Of a stretch of DNA of 64,000 nt, positions 41,731-50,657 are shown in pieces. This DNA is from Scandinavium sp036495715. GTDB taxonomy: Bacteria > Pseudomonadota > Gammaproteobacteria > Enterobacterales > Enterobacteriaceae. The notes under the pieces are model-generated. The model was given only the letters and a program-made list of their open reading frames with translations, did not search any database and was not told the DNA's origin. Every line of letters begins with the position of its first letter. Within the stretch, counting starts at the first letter, position 1. The DNA lies in assembly GCA_036495715.1 (NCBI GenBank), contig DASXML010000076.1, positions 62,001 to 126,000 on the forward strand. The letters are read 5' to 3'. The position numbers were made by a program, and so were the translations under genes.

Positions 41731-44046
41731 ATGGAACCAGGCGGCAGTGAGTTTGCAGTTACAGTGTTGGATGTGCGCCAGCTCAACCAGGAAGAGAGCA
41801 ACGCGCTGACGCTGCTGTGGATGCTGGAAGGCAGCGCGGAGCTTGAGACACAGGATGCCCGCCAAACGCTTCACGAGGACAGCGTCACGGTCATCAACCG
41901 CAATCAACGCTGGCAGCTTTCCAGCGAACATGCCAACGCGACGCTACGCGTGACGCTTTCCGGTCACTGGTTGACGCGCTTGTACAGCGATGTTTTCGCC
42001 CACGACTACCACATTCCCGATGAAGCCAGCGGCAGTTGGCCGCAGTGCGATGCGCTTCGTCATCTGTTACGTCAGCTATTGGTGGTGACGCTGATTAACC
42101 ATCCAAGTCGTTACGGCCTTGAGGCTAATCGCTGGCTCGGTGAACTGTTGCTGTTGCTGACCACCCGTTTTCAACAACCCGCGCGTATCAGCCAACGGTC
42201 AGACAATCCGGGCTGGAGCAAACGCATTACGCAGGTCGTCGAACGTATTGACGCCAGTTTTACCCGGCGCATTACGCTGGCGGAAATCGCCGCAGCGGAA
42301 TTTGTCTCTGAGGCCTGGCTTTCCCGCTTGTTCCGTAAAGAAGTCGGCGTGAGTTTTATGCAGTACATCACCACACTACGCCTGGAAAAGGCCGCCGATG
42401 CGCTGCGGCTGACCAACCGCCCGCTGCATCAGATTGCGCTGGAACAGGGCTTCGCCAGTACCCGCATGATGAGCGATCTGTTTCGCCGTCATCACAATAT
42501 GACTCCGCGTGAGTTTCGCCGTCTGCGGCAAAATCCGTCGGCCACCGCGAGACTACGCCCCCCCGCCAGTGACACGCTGTTTCCGGTCGCGGTCGATAAA
42601 TTATTCAGCCTGCTGAACGAGCCTGAAACACGCGGCTGGGAACCGTCGCCGCTGACGCTGCATCAGCAGCAAGAACGCGTTGTCGATTTGCGGGCGCTTT
42701 CAACACGCGTCGCCCCGCTCCGCCACACCCAGGTAATGATCACCCTGCGCGAACTCGACGATTTACTGCGCGAAGATGTGCGCCGCGAACTGGAGGCGCT
42801 GGATGCGCAAATCCCGATTTACGGCATCGACATCAGCGAGCCGTTTCTCAGCAGCCGTTTGTTCGCCAGCGGCTGGGATGACCCGCTGACGGCGGGCTAC
42901 GCCTGTTGGTACAACCTGCATCAGATTTTCAGTTGGCTGGCCGAGAAAAAATGGATTGTGCTGCTGCATACCGGCCTCACCACTCGCCCCGATTTGCTGC
43001 GCCATTTCCTCAAACAATCGGTCAATCATTTCCCGGCAGAGGTGACGGCGGGCTGGCAGTTTGTCTGGCACTGGTCAGCACAGGCCAGCGTCGAGACGCG
43101 GGAAAACGTCTGGCAAACCCAACGCGCTGTGCTGCACGAGTTTCTGCCAAAGGCAAAACTGGGGTTGTGGCACCGTTTTGCCGTCAGCCAGCAGCCGATT
43201 GCCGACGACGCCATTTTTCAATCCGGATTGTTGAGAGAAGCCGATTTTCTCGCCTGTCCGGCAGACGCCAATGAATTACTGGATTTAGCGCAGCTCGATC
43301 CGGCCCGTCTGGCTTCAACGGAAAATTATCCGGTGCAGAAAATTAAGCAGATACAAAGCGCATTACGACAACAGCAAATTACCCTGCCGCTGTGGCTGCT
43401 CTCCTGGAACACGCTGACCGGCAATACGCGCGCGACGAACGGCTGGTTTTTCCGTGGCGCGTTGCTGATGCACAATTTATTAGGATTATCCGAGCAGGTC
43501 TGGCTGGCGGGTTTCTGGCTCAATTCGGGTCTGCAAGGAGAAGCGCGCGCGAACGATACGCTCGACACCTCAAGCCTGGCATTGCAGTACAACCACGGCC
43601 TGCCGCGCCCGATTTATTGGGTGCTGTGGCTGTGGCGACGGCTACGCGGTGAAGTCCTTCTCAACGACAAAAACCTGCTGCTGTTGCGCCACGAAGGACG
43701 TTATCAGTTGCTGCTGCGCAACACCGTGGTATTTAACCCGTGGCTTTCCAGCGAAGAGACCTTTATTCAGCGTTTTCGCCAGCAGTATCGCGTTCAGCTT
43801 CAAGGGTTAAGCGGCGCGTGGCGCATCAAATCGCATCTTTATGATCAACACAACGGCGCGCTGTATCCGCTGTTGGATGCGTTTACCGTGGCCAGCGGTC
43901 CCGACGAAGAGATCTGGCGCTGGGCGCGGCATAAAGCGCGTCCAACCCTTGCGGCGCGTGACGAGTTGCTTCACGACAGCTGGCAAATGACCGATTCGCT
44001 GGAAAGCAATGCGCTGGTGCTGTATGAATTAACCCCACTCAATTGA
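41731..44046 (+). CDS. AraC-family regulator with GH39-like C-terminal domain
   Basis: A 771-residue protein. There is a cupin-like part (about 1-150), then an AraC double helix-turn-helix (about 165-265: FVSEAWLSRLFRKEVGVSFMQY and GFASTRMMSDLFRRHHNMTP), followed by about 500 residues that resemble a GH39 beta-xylosidase fold. Where GH39 has WNEPN the protein reads WHWS (446-449), and where GH39 has TEWN it reads LSWN (557-560), so both catalytic Glu positions appear lost. It probably binds a sugar or glycoside as a signal. It starts after GAGGTGAGTC and is divergent from the M20/MFS operon and just upstream of sapA. Confidence 0.8.
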   Translation: MEPGGSEFAVTVLDVRQLNQEESNALTLLWMLEGSAELETQDARQTLHEDSVTVINRNQRWQLSSEHANATLRVTLSGHWLTRLYSDVFAHDYHIPDEASGSWPQCDALRHLLRQLLVVTLINHPSRYGLEANRWLGELLLLLTTRFQQPARISQRSDNPGWSKRITQVVERIDASFTRRITLAEIAAAEFVSEAWLSRLFRKEVGVSFMQYITTLRLEKAADALRLTNRPLHQIALEQGFASTRMMSDLFRRHHNMTPREFRRLRQNPSATARLRPPASDTLFPVAVDKLFSLLNEPETRGWEPSPLTLHQQQERVVDLRALSTRVAPLRHTQVMITLRELDDLLREDVRRELEALDAQIPIYGIDISEPFLSSRLFASGWDDPLTAGYACWYNLHQIFSWLAEKKWIVLLHTGLTTRPDLLRHFLKQSVNHFPAEVTAGWQFVWHWSAQASVETRENVWQTQRAVLHEFLPKAKLGLWHRFAVSQQPIADDAIFQSGLLREADFLACPADANELLDLAQLDPARLASTENYPVQKIKQIQSALRQQQITLPLWLLSWNTLTGNTRATNGWFFRGALLMHNLLGLSEQVWLAGFWLNSGLQGEARANDTLDTSSLALQYNHGLPRPIYWVLWLWRRLRGEVLLNDKNLLLLRHEGRYQLLLRNTVVFNPWLSSEETFIQRFRQQYRVQLQGLSGAWRIKSHLYDQHNGALYPLLDAFTVASGPDEEIWRWARHKARPTLAARDELLHDSWQMTDSLESNALVLYELTPLN

Positions 44047-44136
44047 CGACTTTTCCAGCGGTCGGTCGCAGAGTTTTGTACCTGGCCGCCTCAAGTGCGA
44101 TACACTTTGCAGATCGGTCTGAATTATGAAGAAATT

Positions 44137-45786
44137 ATGCGCCTGAAATTATCATCCTTACTGGCAGTGATGGGGTTACTGTGCGGCACTGCCTCGGCAG
44201 CCACACCGCCCGCGCTGGCACCGCATGGCGATATTCGCGACAGCGGTTTTGTCTACTGCGTCAGCGGCCAGGTGAATACCTTTAACCCGCAAAAAGCGGG
44301 CAGCGGCCTGATCGTCGACACTCTCGCGGCACAGATTTACGACCGCCTGCTGGATGTCGATCCTTACACCTATCGACTGGTGCCGGAACTCGCCGAGAGC
44401 TGGGAAGTGCTGGATAACGGCGCAACGTACCGTTTCCATCTGCGAAGCGGCATTGCGTTCCAGAAAACCGCCTGGTTCAAACCGACCCGCACACTCAACG
44501 CCGATGACGTGGTGTTTACCTTCGAGCGCATCTTTAATCGCAATCATCCGTGGCATAACGTCAACGGATCGAACTTCCCCTATTTCGACAGCCTGCAGTT
44601 TGCCGACAGCGTGGAAAGCGTGCGCAAGCTCGATGGTCGCACCGTCGAGTTTCGCCTCAAACGCCCTGACGCCTCATTCCTCTGGCATTTAGCCACCCAT
44701 TACGCGTCGGTGATGTCGGCGGAATACGCGGCGAATCTGACAAAAATCGGCAAGCAGGAATTGATGGATCGTCAACCGGTCGGCACCGGGCCTTATCAGC
44801 TTGATGAATATCGCGCCGGTCAATTCATTCGTTTACAACGTCATCCCCTGTTCTGGCGCGGCGAACCGCTGATGCCGCAGGTGGTGGTGGATTTAGGTTC
44901 TGGCGGCACCGGACGTTTGTCGAAATTACTGACCGGCGAGTGCGATGTGCTGGCGTGGCCAGCAGCGAGTCAGTTGACCATTCTGCGTGACGACCCGCGT
45001 TTGCGTCTGACGTTACGCCCCGGCATGAACATCGCTTATCTGGCGTTTAACACCGATAAGCCGCCGATGAATAATCCTGCGGTGCGACACGCGCTGGCAC
45101 TGGCTATCAATAACCAGCGTTTGATGCAGTCTATTTATTACGGTACGGCTGAAACTGCGGCCTCTATTCTGCCGCGCGCATCGTGGGCCTACGATAATGA
45201 CGCTAAAATTACCGAATACAATCCGGCGAAAGCGCGCGAACAGCTCAAAGCGTTGGGTCTGGAAAACATGACGCTGCATCTGTGGGTGCCGACGACCTCT
45301 CAGGCGTGGAACCCGAGCCCACTGAAAACCGCCGAACTGATTCAGGCCGATATGGCGCAAATCGGCGTAAAAGTGGTCATCGTTCCGGTGGAAGGTCGTT
45401 TCCAGGAAGCACGGCTGATGGACATGAATCATGACCTGACGCTTACCGGTTGGGCAACGGACAGTAATGATCCAGACAGTTTCTTCCGCCCGCTTTTAAG
45501 TTGTGCGGCAATCGGGTCACAGACCAACTTTGCGCACTGGTGTAATCGCGAATTTGACGACGTGCTGCGAAAAGCGCTGTCGTCACAACAGTTGGCTTCG
45601 CGCATTGACGCCTATGATGAAGCGCAGCAAATGCTGGCTAAAGAGCTGCCGGTGTTGCCGCTCGCCTCCTCTCTGCGTTTGCAGGCCTACCGTTACGACA
45701 TTAAGGGTCTGGTGCTGAGTCCGTTTGGTAACGCCTCGTTTGCCGGCGTGTCGCGTGAGAAAGAAGAAGAGGTGAAAAAACCATGA
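44137..45786 (+). CDS. sapA: SapA, peptide-binding protein of the Sap ABC system
   Basis: A 549-residue periplasmic SBP_bac_5 protein with a Sec signal ending TASAATPPALA. The start at 44137 (MRLKLSSLL) is chosen because it opens a signal peptide. Conserved are DIRDSGFVYCVSGQVNTFNPQKAGSG and VKKP at the end, near-identical to E. coli. SapA is linked to resistance to antimicrobial peptides in Salmonella and Haemophilus, and to putrescine export in E. coli through SapBCDF. It overlaps sapB by 4 bp. Confidence 0.95.
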   Translation: MRLKLSSLLAVMGLLCGTASAATPPALAPHGDIRDSGFVYCVSGQVNTFNPQKAGSGLIVDTLAAQIYDRLLDVDPYTYRLVPELAESWEVLDNGATYRFHLRSGIAFQKTAWFKPTRTLNADDVVFTFERIFNRNHPWHNVNGSNFPYFDSLQFADSVESVRKLDGRTVEFRLKRPDASFLWHLATHYASVMSAEYAANLTKIGKQELMDRQPVGTGPYQLDEYRAGQFIRLQRHPLFWRGEPLMPQVVVDLGSGGTGRLSKLLTGECDVLAWPAASQLTILRDDPRLRLTLRPGMNIAYLAFNTDKPPMNNPAVRHALALAINNQRLMQSIYYGTAETAASILPRASWAYDNDAKITEYNPAKAREQLKALGLENMTLHLWVPTTSQAWNPSPLKTAELIQADMAQIGVKVVIVPVEGRFQEARLMDMNHDLTLTGWATDSNDPDSFFRPLLSCAAIGSQTNFAHWCNREFDDVLRKALSSQQLASRIDAYDEAQQMLAKELPVLPLASSLRLQAYRYDIKGLVLSPFGNASFAGVSREKEEEVKKP

Positions 45787-46748
45787 TCATTTTTACCCTT
45801 CGCCGCCTGCTGTTGCTGCTGGTGACGCTGTTCCTGCTGACCTTCGTTAGCTTCAGCCTGAGCTATTTCACGCCGCACGCGCCGTTGCAAGGTGCGTCCC
45901 TCTGGAATGCGTGGTTGTTCTGGTTTGAAGGATTGCTGCACTGGGATTTCGGCGTGTCCAGCATCAACGGACAACTGATTTCCGCGCAGTTGAAAGAGGT
46001 GTTCCCGGCGACGATGGAACTGTGCGTCCTCGCCTTTGGTTTTGCATTGCTGGTCGGCATTCCCGTTGGGATGCTGGCGGGCATTACGCGTTTTCGCTGG
46101 CAGGATAATGTCATCAGCGCCCTTGCGCTGGTCGGCTTCTCAATCCCTGTCTTCTGGCTGGCACTGCTGCTGACGCTGTTCTTCTCGTTGACGCTGGGCT
46201 GGCTGCCGGTCTCCGGGCGTTTTGACCTGCTGTATGAAGTGAAAAACGTAACCGGTTTTGCGCTCATTGACGCCTGGCTGTCCGATTCGCCGTGGCGCGA
46301 TGAGATGATCATGAGCGCCCTGCGCCACATGGTATTGCCGGTGCTGACGCTTGCCGTGGCACCGACGACAGAAGTGATACGCCTGATGCGTCTGAGTACC
46401 ATCGACGTCTACGACACTAACTATGTGAAAGCGGCGGCGACGCGCGGCGTTTCACGTCTGACGATTTTACGTCGCCATGTGCTGCACAACGCCCTGCCGC
46501 CGGTTATTCCGCGTCTTGGTCTGCAATTTTCCACCATGCTGACGCTGGCGATGATCACCGAAATGGTGTTCAGCTGGCCGGGGTTAGGCCGCTGGATGAT
46601 TAACGCCATTCGTCAGCAGGACTACGCGGCGATTTCCGCAGGCGTGATGGTTATCGGCGCGCTGGTGATTATTGTGAACGTGATTTCTGACATTCTGGGT
46701 GCTATGGCTAACCCGCTGAAACATAAGGAATGGTATGCCTTACGATAG
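45783..46748 (+). CDS. sapB: SapB, ABC permease
   Basis: A 321-residue inner-membrane permease of the DppB/OppB type with six helices. The EAA loop (about 210-235) reads YVKAAATRGVSRLTILRRHVLHNALPPVIPRLG. It overlaps sapA by 4 bp and sapC by 14 bp, so the operon is translationally coupled. It forms the membrane channel with SapC. Confidence 0.95.
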   Translation: MIIFTLRRLLLLLVTLFLLTFVSFSLSYFTPHAPLQGASLWNAWLFWFEGLLHWDFGVSSINGQLISAQLKEVFPATMELCVLAFGFALLVGIPVGMLAGITRFRWQDNVISALALVGFSIPVFWLALLLTLFFSLTLGWLPVSGRFDLLYEVKNVTGFALIDAWLSDSPWRDEMIMSALRHMVLPVLTLAVAPTTEVIRLMRLSTIDVYDTNYVKAAATRGVSRLTILRRHVLHNALPPVIPRLGLQFSTMLTLAMITEMVFSWPGLGRWMINAIRQQDYAAISAGVMVIGALVIIVNVISDILGAMANPLKHKEWYALR

Positions 46749-47625
46749 CGTCTATCAGGAGAAGCTTCCGCCGGGTGTCCTGCGCACCGTGTGGCGTAAG
46801 TTCTATGGCGATACCACCGCGATGATCGGCCTGTACGGCTGCGCGGGACTGGCGCTGCTGTGTATTTTCGGCACCTGGTTTGCGCCTTACGGCCTGGACC
46901 AGCAGTTTTTAGGTTATCAGCTGCTGCCGCCATCGTGGTCGCGCTACGGCGAGGTGTCGTTCTTCCTGGGGACGGACGATCTGGGTCGTGACGTGTTGAG
47001 CCGTTTGCTCAGCGGCGCGGCCCCTACCGTCGGCGGCGCATTTGTTGTGACGCTGGGCGCAACGCTGTTTGGGCTGCTGCTCGGCGCGTTTGCCGGTTCT
47101 ACGCGCGGGTTACGTTCAGCGGTGCTGAACCATATTCTCGACACCCTGCTATCTATTCCGTCACTGCTGCTGGCCATTATCGTCGTCGCCTTCTGTGGAC
47201 CGCATCTGTTGCACGCGATGTTTGCCGTCTGGCTGGCGCTGCTGCCGCGCATGGTGCGTTCGGTCTACAGCCTGGTGCATGACGAACTGGAAAAAGATTA
47301 CGTGGTGGCGGCCCGTCTTGATGGCGCGACAACGCTGAATATTTTGTGGTACGCGGTGTTGCCTAACATTGCTTCGGGCCTGGTCACTGAGATCACCCGC
47401 GCGCTGTCGATGGCGATCCTGGATATTGCAGCGCTCGGCTTTCTCGACCTCGGCGCACAGCTCCCTTCTCCGGAATGGGGCGCGATGCTCGGCGATGCGC
47501 TGGAACTGATTTACGTCGCCCCGTGGACTGTGATGCTGCCGGGCGCGGCGATTATGCTCAGCGTGCTGCTGGTTAACCTGCTGGGCGACGGTATTCGCCG
47601 TGCGATTAACGCGGGGGTACAATAA
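46735..47625 (+). CDS. sapC: SapC, ABC permease
   Basis: A 296-residue DppC/OppC-type permease with an N-terminal OppC-like segment, GTDDLGRDVLSRLLSGA (interaction with the binding protein) and the EAA loop YVVAARLDGATTLNILWYAVLPNIASGLVTE. It pairs with SapB. Its stop overlaps the sapD ATG by one base. Confidence 0.95.
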   Translation: MPYDSVYQEKLPPGVLRTVWRKFYGDTTAMIGLYGCAGLALLCIFGTWFAPYGLDQQFLGYQLLPPSWSRYGEVSFFLGTDDLGRDVLSRLLSGAAPTVGGAFVVTLGATLFGLLLGAFAGSTRGLRSAVLNHILDTLLSIPSLLLAIIVVAFCGPHLLHAMFAVWLALLPRMVRSVYSLVHDELEKDYVVAARLDGATTLNILWYAVLPNIASGLVTEITRALSMAILDIAALGFLDLGAQLPSPEWGAMLGDALELIYVAPWTVMLPGAAIMLSVLLVNLLGDGIRRAINAGVQ

Positions 47626-48617
47626 TGCCGTTACTCGATATTCGTAATCTGACGATTGAATTTCGCACCAGCGAAGGCTGGGTGAAAGCGGTTGACCGCG
47701 TCAGTATGACCCTCGCCGAAGGGGAAATTCGCGGTTTGGTCGGTGAGTCTGGCTCCGGTAAAAGTTTGATAGCCAAAGCCATTTGCGGCGTGACCAAAGA
47801 CAACTGGCGCGTCACCGCCGACCGTATGCGTTTTGATGATATTGACCTGCTGCGTCTCTCCAGCCGTGAACGACGTAAACTCGTCGGCCACAACGTGTCG
47901 ATGATTTTTCAGGAACCGCAGTCGTGTCTGGATCCGTCCGAACGTGTGGGCCGTCAATTGATGCAAAACATTCCTGGCTGGACCTTCAAAGGCCGCTGGT
48001 GGCAGCGTTTCGGCTGGCGTAAACGTCGGGCTATCGAACTGCTGCACCGCGTGGGGATCAAAGATCATAAAGACGCGATGCGCAGTTTTCCGTATGAGCT
48101 GACCGACGGCGAGTGCCAGAAAGTGATGATTGCCATCGCACTGGCGAACCAGCCGCGCCTGCTGATTGCCGATGAGCCGACCAACGCCATGGAAGCGACC
48201 ACTCAGGCACAAATTTTCCGTCTTCTCACACGTCTCAATCAGAACAACAACACCACTATTCTGCTGATCAGCCACGACCTGCAAATGCTCAGTCAATGGG
48301 CCGATAAAATTAACGTGATGTACTGCGGACAAACCGTGGAAAGCGCATTCAGCGAGGAACTGGTGAGCATGCCGCATCACCCGTACACGCAGGCGCTGAT
48401 CCGCGCGATGCCAGACTTTGGTCGTTCGATGCCGCATAAAAGCCGTCTCAACACCCTGCCGGGCGCGATCCCGTTGCTGGAATCGCTGCCGATTGGCTGT
48501 CGTCTTGGCCCTCGCTGCCCTTACGCGCAGCGTAAATGTATTGAAAGACCGCTGCTGACCGGGGCGAAAAATCATCTGTTCGCCTGTCATTTCCCGCTGA
48601 ACATGGAGAAAGAGTGA
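47625..48617 (+). CDS. sapD: SapD, ABC ATPase
   Basis: A 330-residue ATPase with Walker A GESGSGKSL and Walker B LLIADEPTN. The signature motif that is normally LSGGQ is LTDGECQK, degenerate as in E. coli SapD. The C-terminal oligopeptide-transporter region has CRLGPRCPYAQ. In E. coli SapD also supports Trk potassium uptake. Confidence 0.95.
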   Translation: MPLLDIRNLTIEFRTSEGWVKAVDRVSMTLAEGEIRGLVGESGSGKSLIAKAICGVTKDNWRVTADRMRFDDIDLLRLSSRERRKLVGHNVSMIFQEPQSCLDPSERVGRQLMQNIPGWTFKGRWWQRFGWRKRRAIELLHRVGIKDHKDAMRSFPYELTDGECQKVMIAIALANQPRLLIADEPTNAMEATTQAQIFRLLTRLNQNNNTTILLISHDLQMLSQWADKINVMYCGQTVESAFSEELVSMPHHPYTQALIRAMPDFGRSMPHKSRLNTLPGAIPLLESLPIGCRLGPRCPYAQRKCIERPLLTGAKNHLFACHFPLNMEKE

Positions 48618-48618
48618 A

Positions 48619-49425
48619 ATGGTCGAGACCCTGCTCGAAGTTCGCAATCTGAGTAAGACCTTTCGCTACCGCACCGGATTGTTCCATCGCCAGACAGTAG
48701 AAGCGGTGAAGCCGTTGAGCTTTACGCTACGCGAACGTCAGACGCTGGCGGTGATCGGTGAAAATGGTTCCGGTAAATCGACGCTGGCGAAAATGCTCGC
48801 GGGCATGGTCGAGCCGACCACCGGCGATCTGCTCATTGACGATCACCCGCTGGAATTCGGCGATTATTCGTTCCGTAGCCAGCGCATCCGCATGATTTTC
48901 CAGGACCCGTCAACGTCGCTTAACCCGCGTCAGCGTATCTCGCAAATTCTCGACTTCCCGCTGCGCCTGAACACCGATTTAGACGCAGAAGCACGCCGTA
49001 AACAGATTATCGAGACCCTGCGTTTAGTTGGGCTGCTGCCCGATCACGTCAGCTATTACCCGCACATGCTCGCGCCAGGACAAAAACAGCGTCTGGGGCT
49101 GGCTCGCGCGCTGATCCTGCGCCCGAAGGTCATTATCTGCGATGAAGCGTTGGCCTCGTTGGATATGTCGATGCGCTCGCAGCTCATCAACCTGATGCTC
49201 GAATTGCAGGAAAAACAGGGGATTTCGTATATCTACGTCACCCAACATCTTGGGATGATGAAGCACATCAGCGACCAGGTACTGGTGATGCATCAAGGTG
49301 AAGTGGTTGAACGCGGCAGCACCGCCGATGTGCTCGCCTCCCCGCTGCATGACTTAACCAAACGCCTGATAGCCGGGCATTTCGGTGAAGCGCTCACGGC
49401 AGATGCGTGGCGCAAGGACAGGTAA
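48619..49425 (+). CDS. sapF: SapF, ABC ATPase
   Basis: A 268-residue ATPase, the same length as E. coli. Walker A is GENGSGKSTL, the signature is LAPGQKQRLGLARAL (degenerate at LSGG) and Walker B is VIICDEALASLD. The last sap gene, ending at a terminator 7 bp later. E. coli ycjD is missing between it and fabI. Confidence 0.95.
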   Translation: MVETLLEVRNLSKTFRYRTGLFHRQTVEAVKPLSFTLRERQTLAVIGENGSGKSTLAKMLAGMVEPTTGDLLIDDHPLEFGDYSFRSQRIRMIFQDPSTSLNPRQRISQILDFPLRLNTDLDAEARRKQIIETLRLVGLLPDHVSYYPHMLAPGQKQRLGLARALILRPKVIICDEALASLDMSMRSQLINLMLELQEKQGISYIYVTQHLGMMKHISDQVLVMHQGEVVERGSTADVLASPLHDLTKRLIAGHFGEALTADAWRKDR

Positions 49426-49431
49426 AAACAA

Positions 49432-49457
49432 AAACGGCAGAGACATTCTGCCGTTTT
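49432..49457 (+). terminator. Terminator of sapABCDF
   Basis: AAACGGCAGA/TTCTGCCGTTTT stem with a 4-nt loop and T run just after sapF. Confidence 0.93.
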
Positions 49458-49721
49458 ATCGCCATTACCCCTCGGTCCTCACACTAATGACGCCGCGCCA
49501 TCAGGTTGGATCAGTCCCTGCTTCAGCACCTGATATAATAGAAAGGTGTTGTTTTTATACTCTCTGGCATTCTGAATCCCGGGCGCAATGTAAAAATTAC
49601 GTGACAATTCATGCAGGTAGTGGGCTATAATTTCGCCCTGCCATCTCTCCATTCTGGCTTTGAGAACAGTAACTTAATGAATTCAAAGCCAAAAATAAGC
49701 AATGACATAAGGATTAAAGCT
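49458..49721 (+). promoter_or_regulatory. fabI upstream region
   Basis: Contains two TATAAT -10 candidates: 49534-49539 and 49626-49631, the latter with GTGACA 19 bp upstream at 49601. The leader reads into AAAGC before the fabI ATG. No gene is seen. Confidence 0.5.
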
Positions 49722-50510
49722 ATGGGTTTTCTTTCCGGTAAGCGCATTCTGGTCACTGGCGTTGCCAGCAAACTGTCCATCGCCTTCGGTATCGCACAAG
49801 CTATGCATCGTGAAGGTGCTGAGCTGGCTTTCACCTATCAGAACGAAAAACTGAAAGGCCGTGTTGAAGAGTTTGCTGCCCAGCTGGGTTCCAGCATTGT
49901 TCTGGAATGCGACGTTGCTCAGGACGAAAGCATCGATGGCATGTTCGCTGAACTGGCGAAAGTATGGCCGAAATTTGACGGTTTCGTACACTCCATCGGC
50001 TTCGCGCCGGGCGACCAGCTGGACGGTGACTACGTTAACGCCGTAACCCGCGAAGGCTTCAAAATCGCTCACGACATCAGTTCTTACAGCTTCGTTGCAA
50101 TGGCGAAAGCCTGCCGCGAAATGCTGAACCCAAGTTCAGCGCTGCTGACGCTGTCTTACCTGGGTGCTGAGCGCGCTATCCCTAACTACAACGTGATGGG
50201 TCTGGCGAAAGCGTCTCTGGAAGCGAACGTACGCTATATGGCGAACGCAATGGGTCCTGAAGGCGTGCGCGTCAACGGTATCTCTGCGGGTCCAATCCGT
50301 ACCCTGGCGGCCTCTGGCATCAAAGATTTCCGTAAGATGCTGGCACACTGCGAAGCGGTTACCCCGATTCGTCGTACCGTGACTATCGAAGACGTGGGCA
50401 ACAGCGCAGCATTCCTGTGTTCTGACCTGTCTGCCGGTATCTCCGGTGAAGTCGTTCACGTTGACGGCGGTTTCAGCATCGCCGCAATGAACGAACTGGA
50501 ACTGAAATAA
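49722..50510 (+). CDS. fabI: Enoyl-[acyl-carrier-protein] reductase (NADH)
   Basis: A 262-residue SDR enzyme of fatty-acid elongation, the target of triclosan. The start at 49722 (MGFLSGKRILVTG) equals E. coli. Catalytic residues Tyr146-type SYLG, Tyr156 and Lys163 (NYNVMGLAKAS) are present. Gly93 in SIGFAPGDQ is the wild-type residue associated with triclosan sensitivity. Strong codon bias fits an essential gene. Confidence 0.97.
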   Translation: MGFLSGKRILVTGVASKLSIAFGIAQAMHREGAELAFTYQNEKLKGRVEEFAAQLGSSIVLECDVAQDESIDGMFAELAKVWPKFDGFVHSIGFAPGDQLDGDYVNAVTREGFKIAHDISSYSFVAMAKACREMLNPSSALLTLSYLGAERAIPNYNVMGLAKASLEANVRYMANAMGPEGVRVNGISAGPIRTLAASGIKDFRKMLAHCEAVTPIRRTVTIEDVGNSAAFLCSDLSAGISGEVVHVDGGFSIAAMNELELK

Positions 50511-50657
50511 GTTCTCTTTCCGCCCTGCTCTCGCGGGGCGGATTTCCCGCCGTTATTCCACTGCGTTATTTGTTATCACGCTTCAATATTTTTACCTGCT
50601 CCCGCCTTACGTCAGGATAGCTATCCATAAACGATACGACGTCCTGAAGGAATTCCC

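Noticed and set aside
47631..48647. 338-codon minus-strand frame opposite sapD
   Set aside because: A long shadow frame caused by codon bias of sapD; no ribosome-binding site and no domain.
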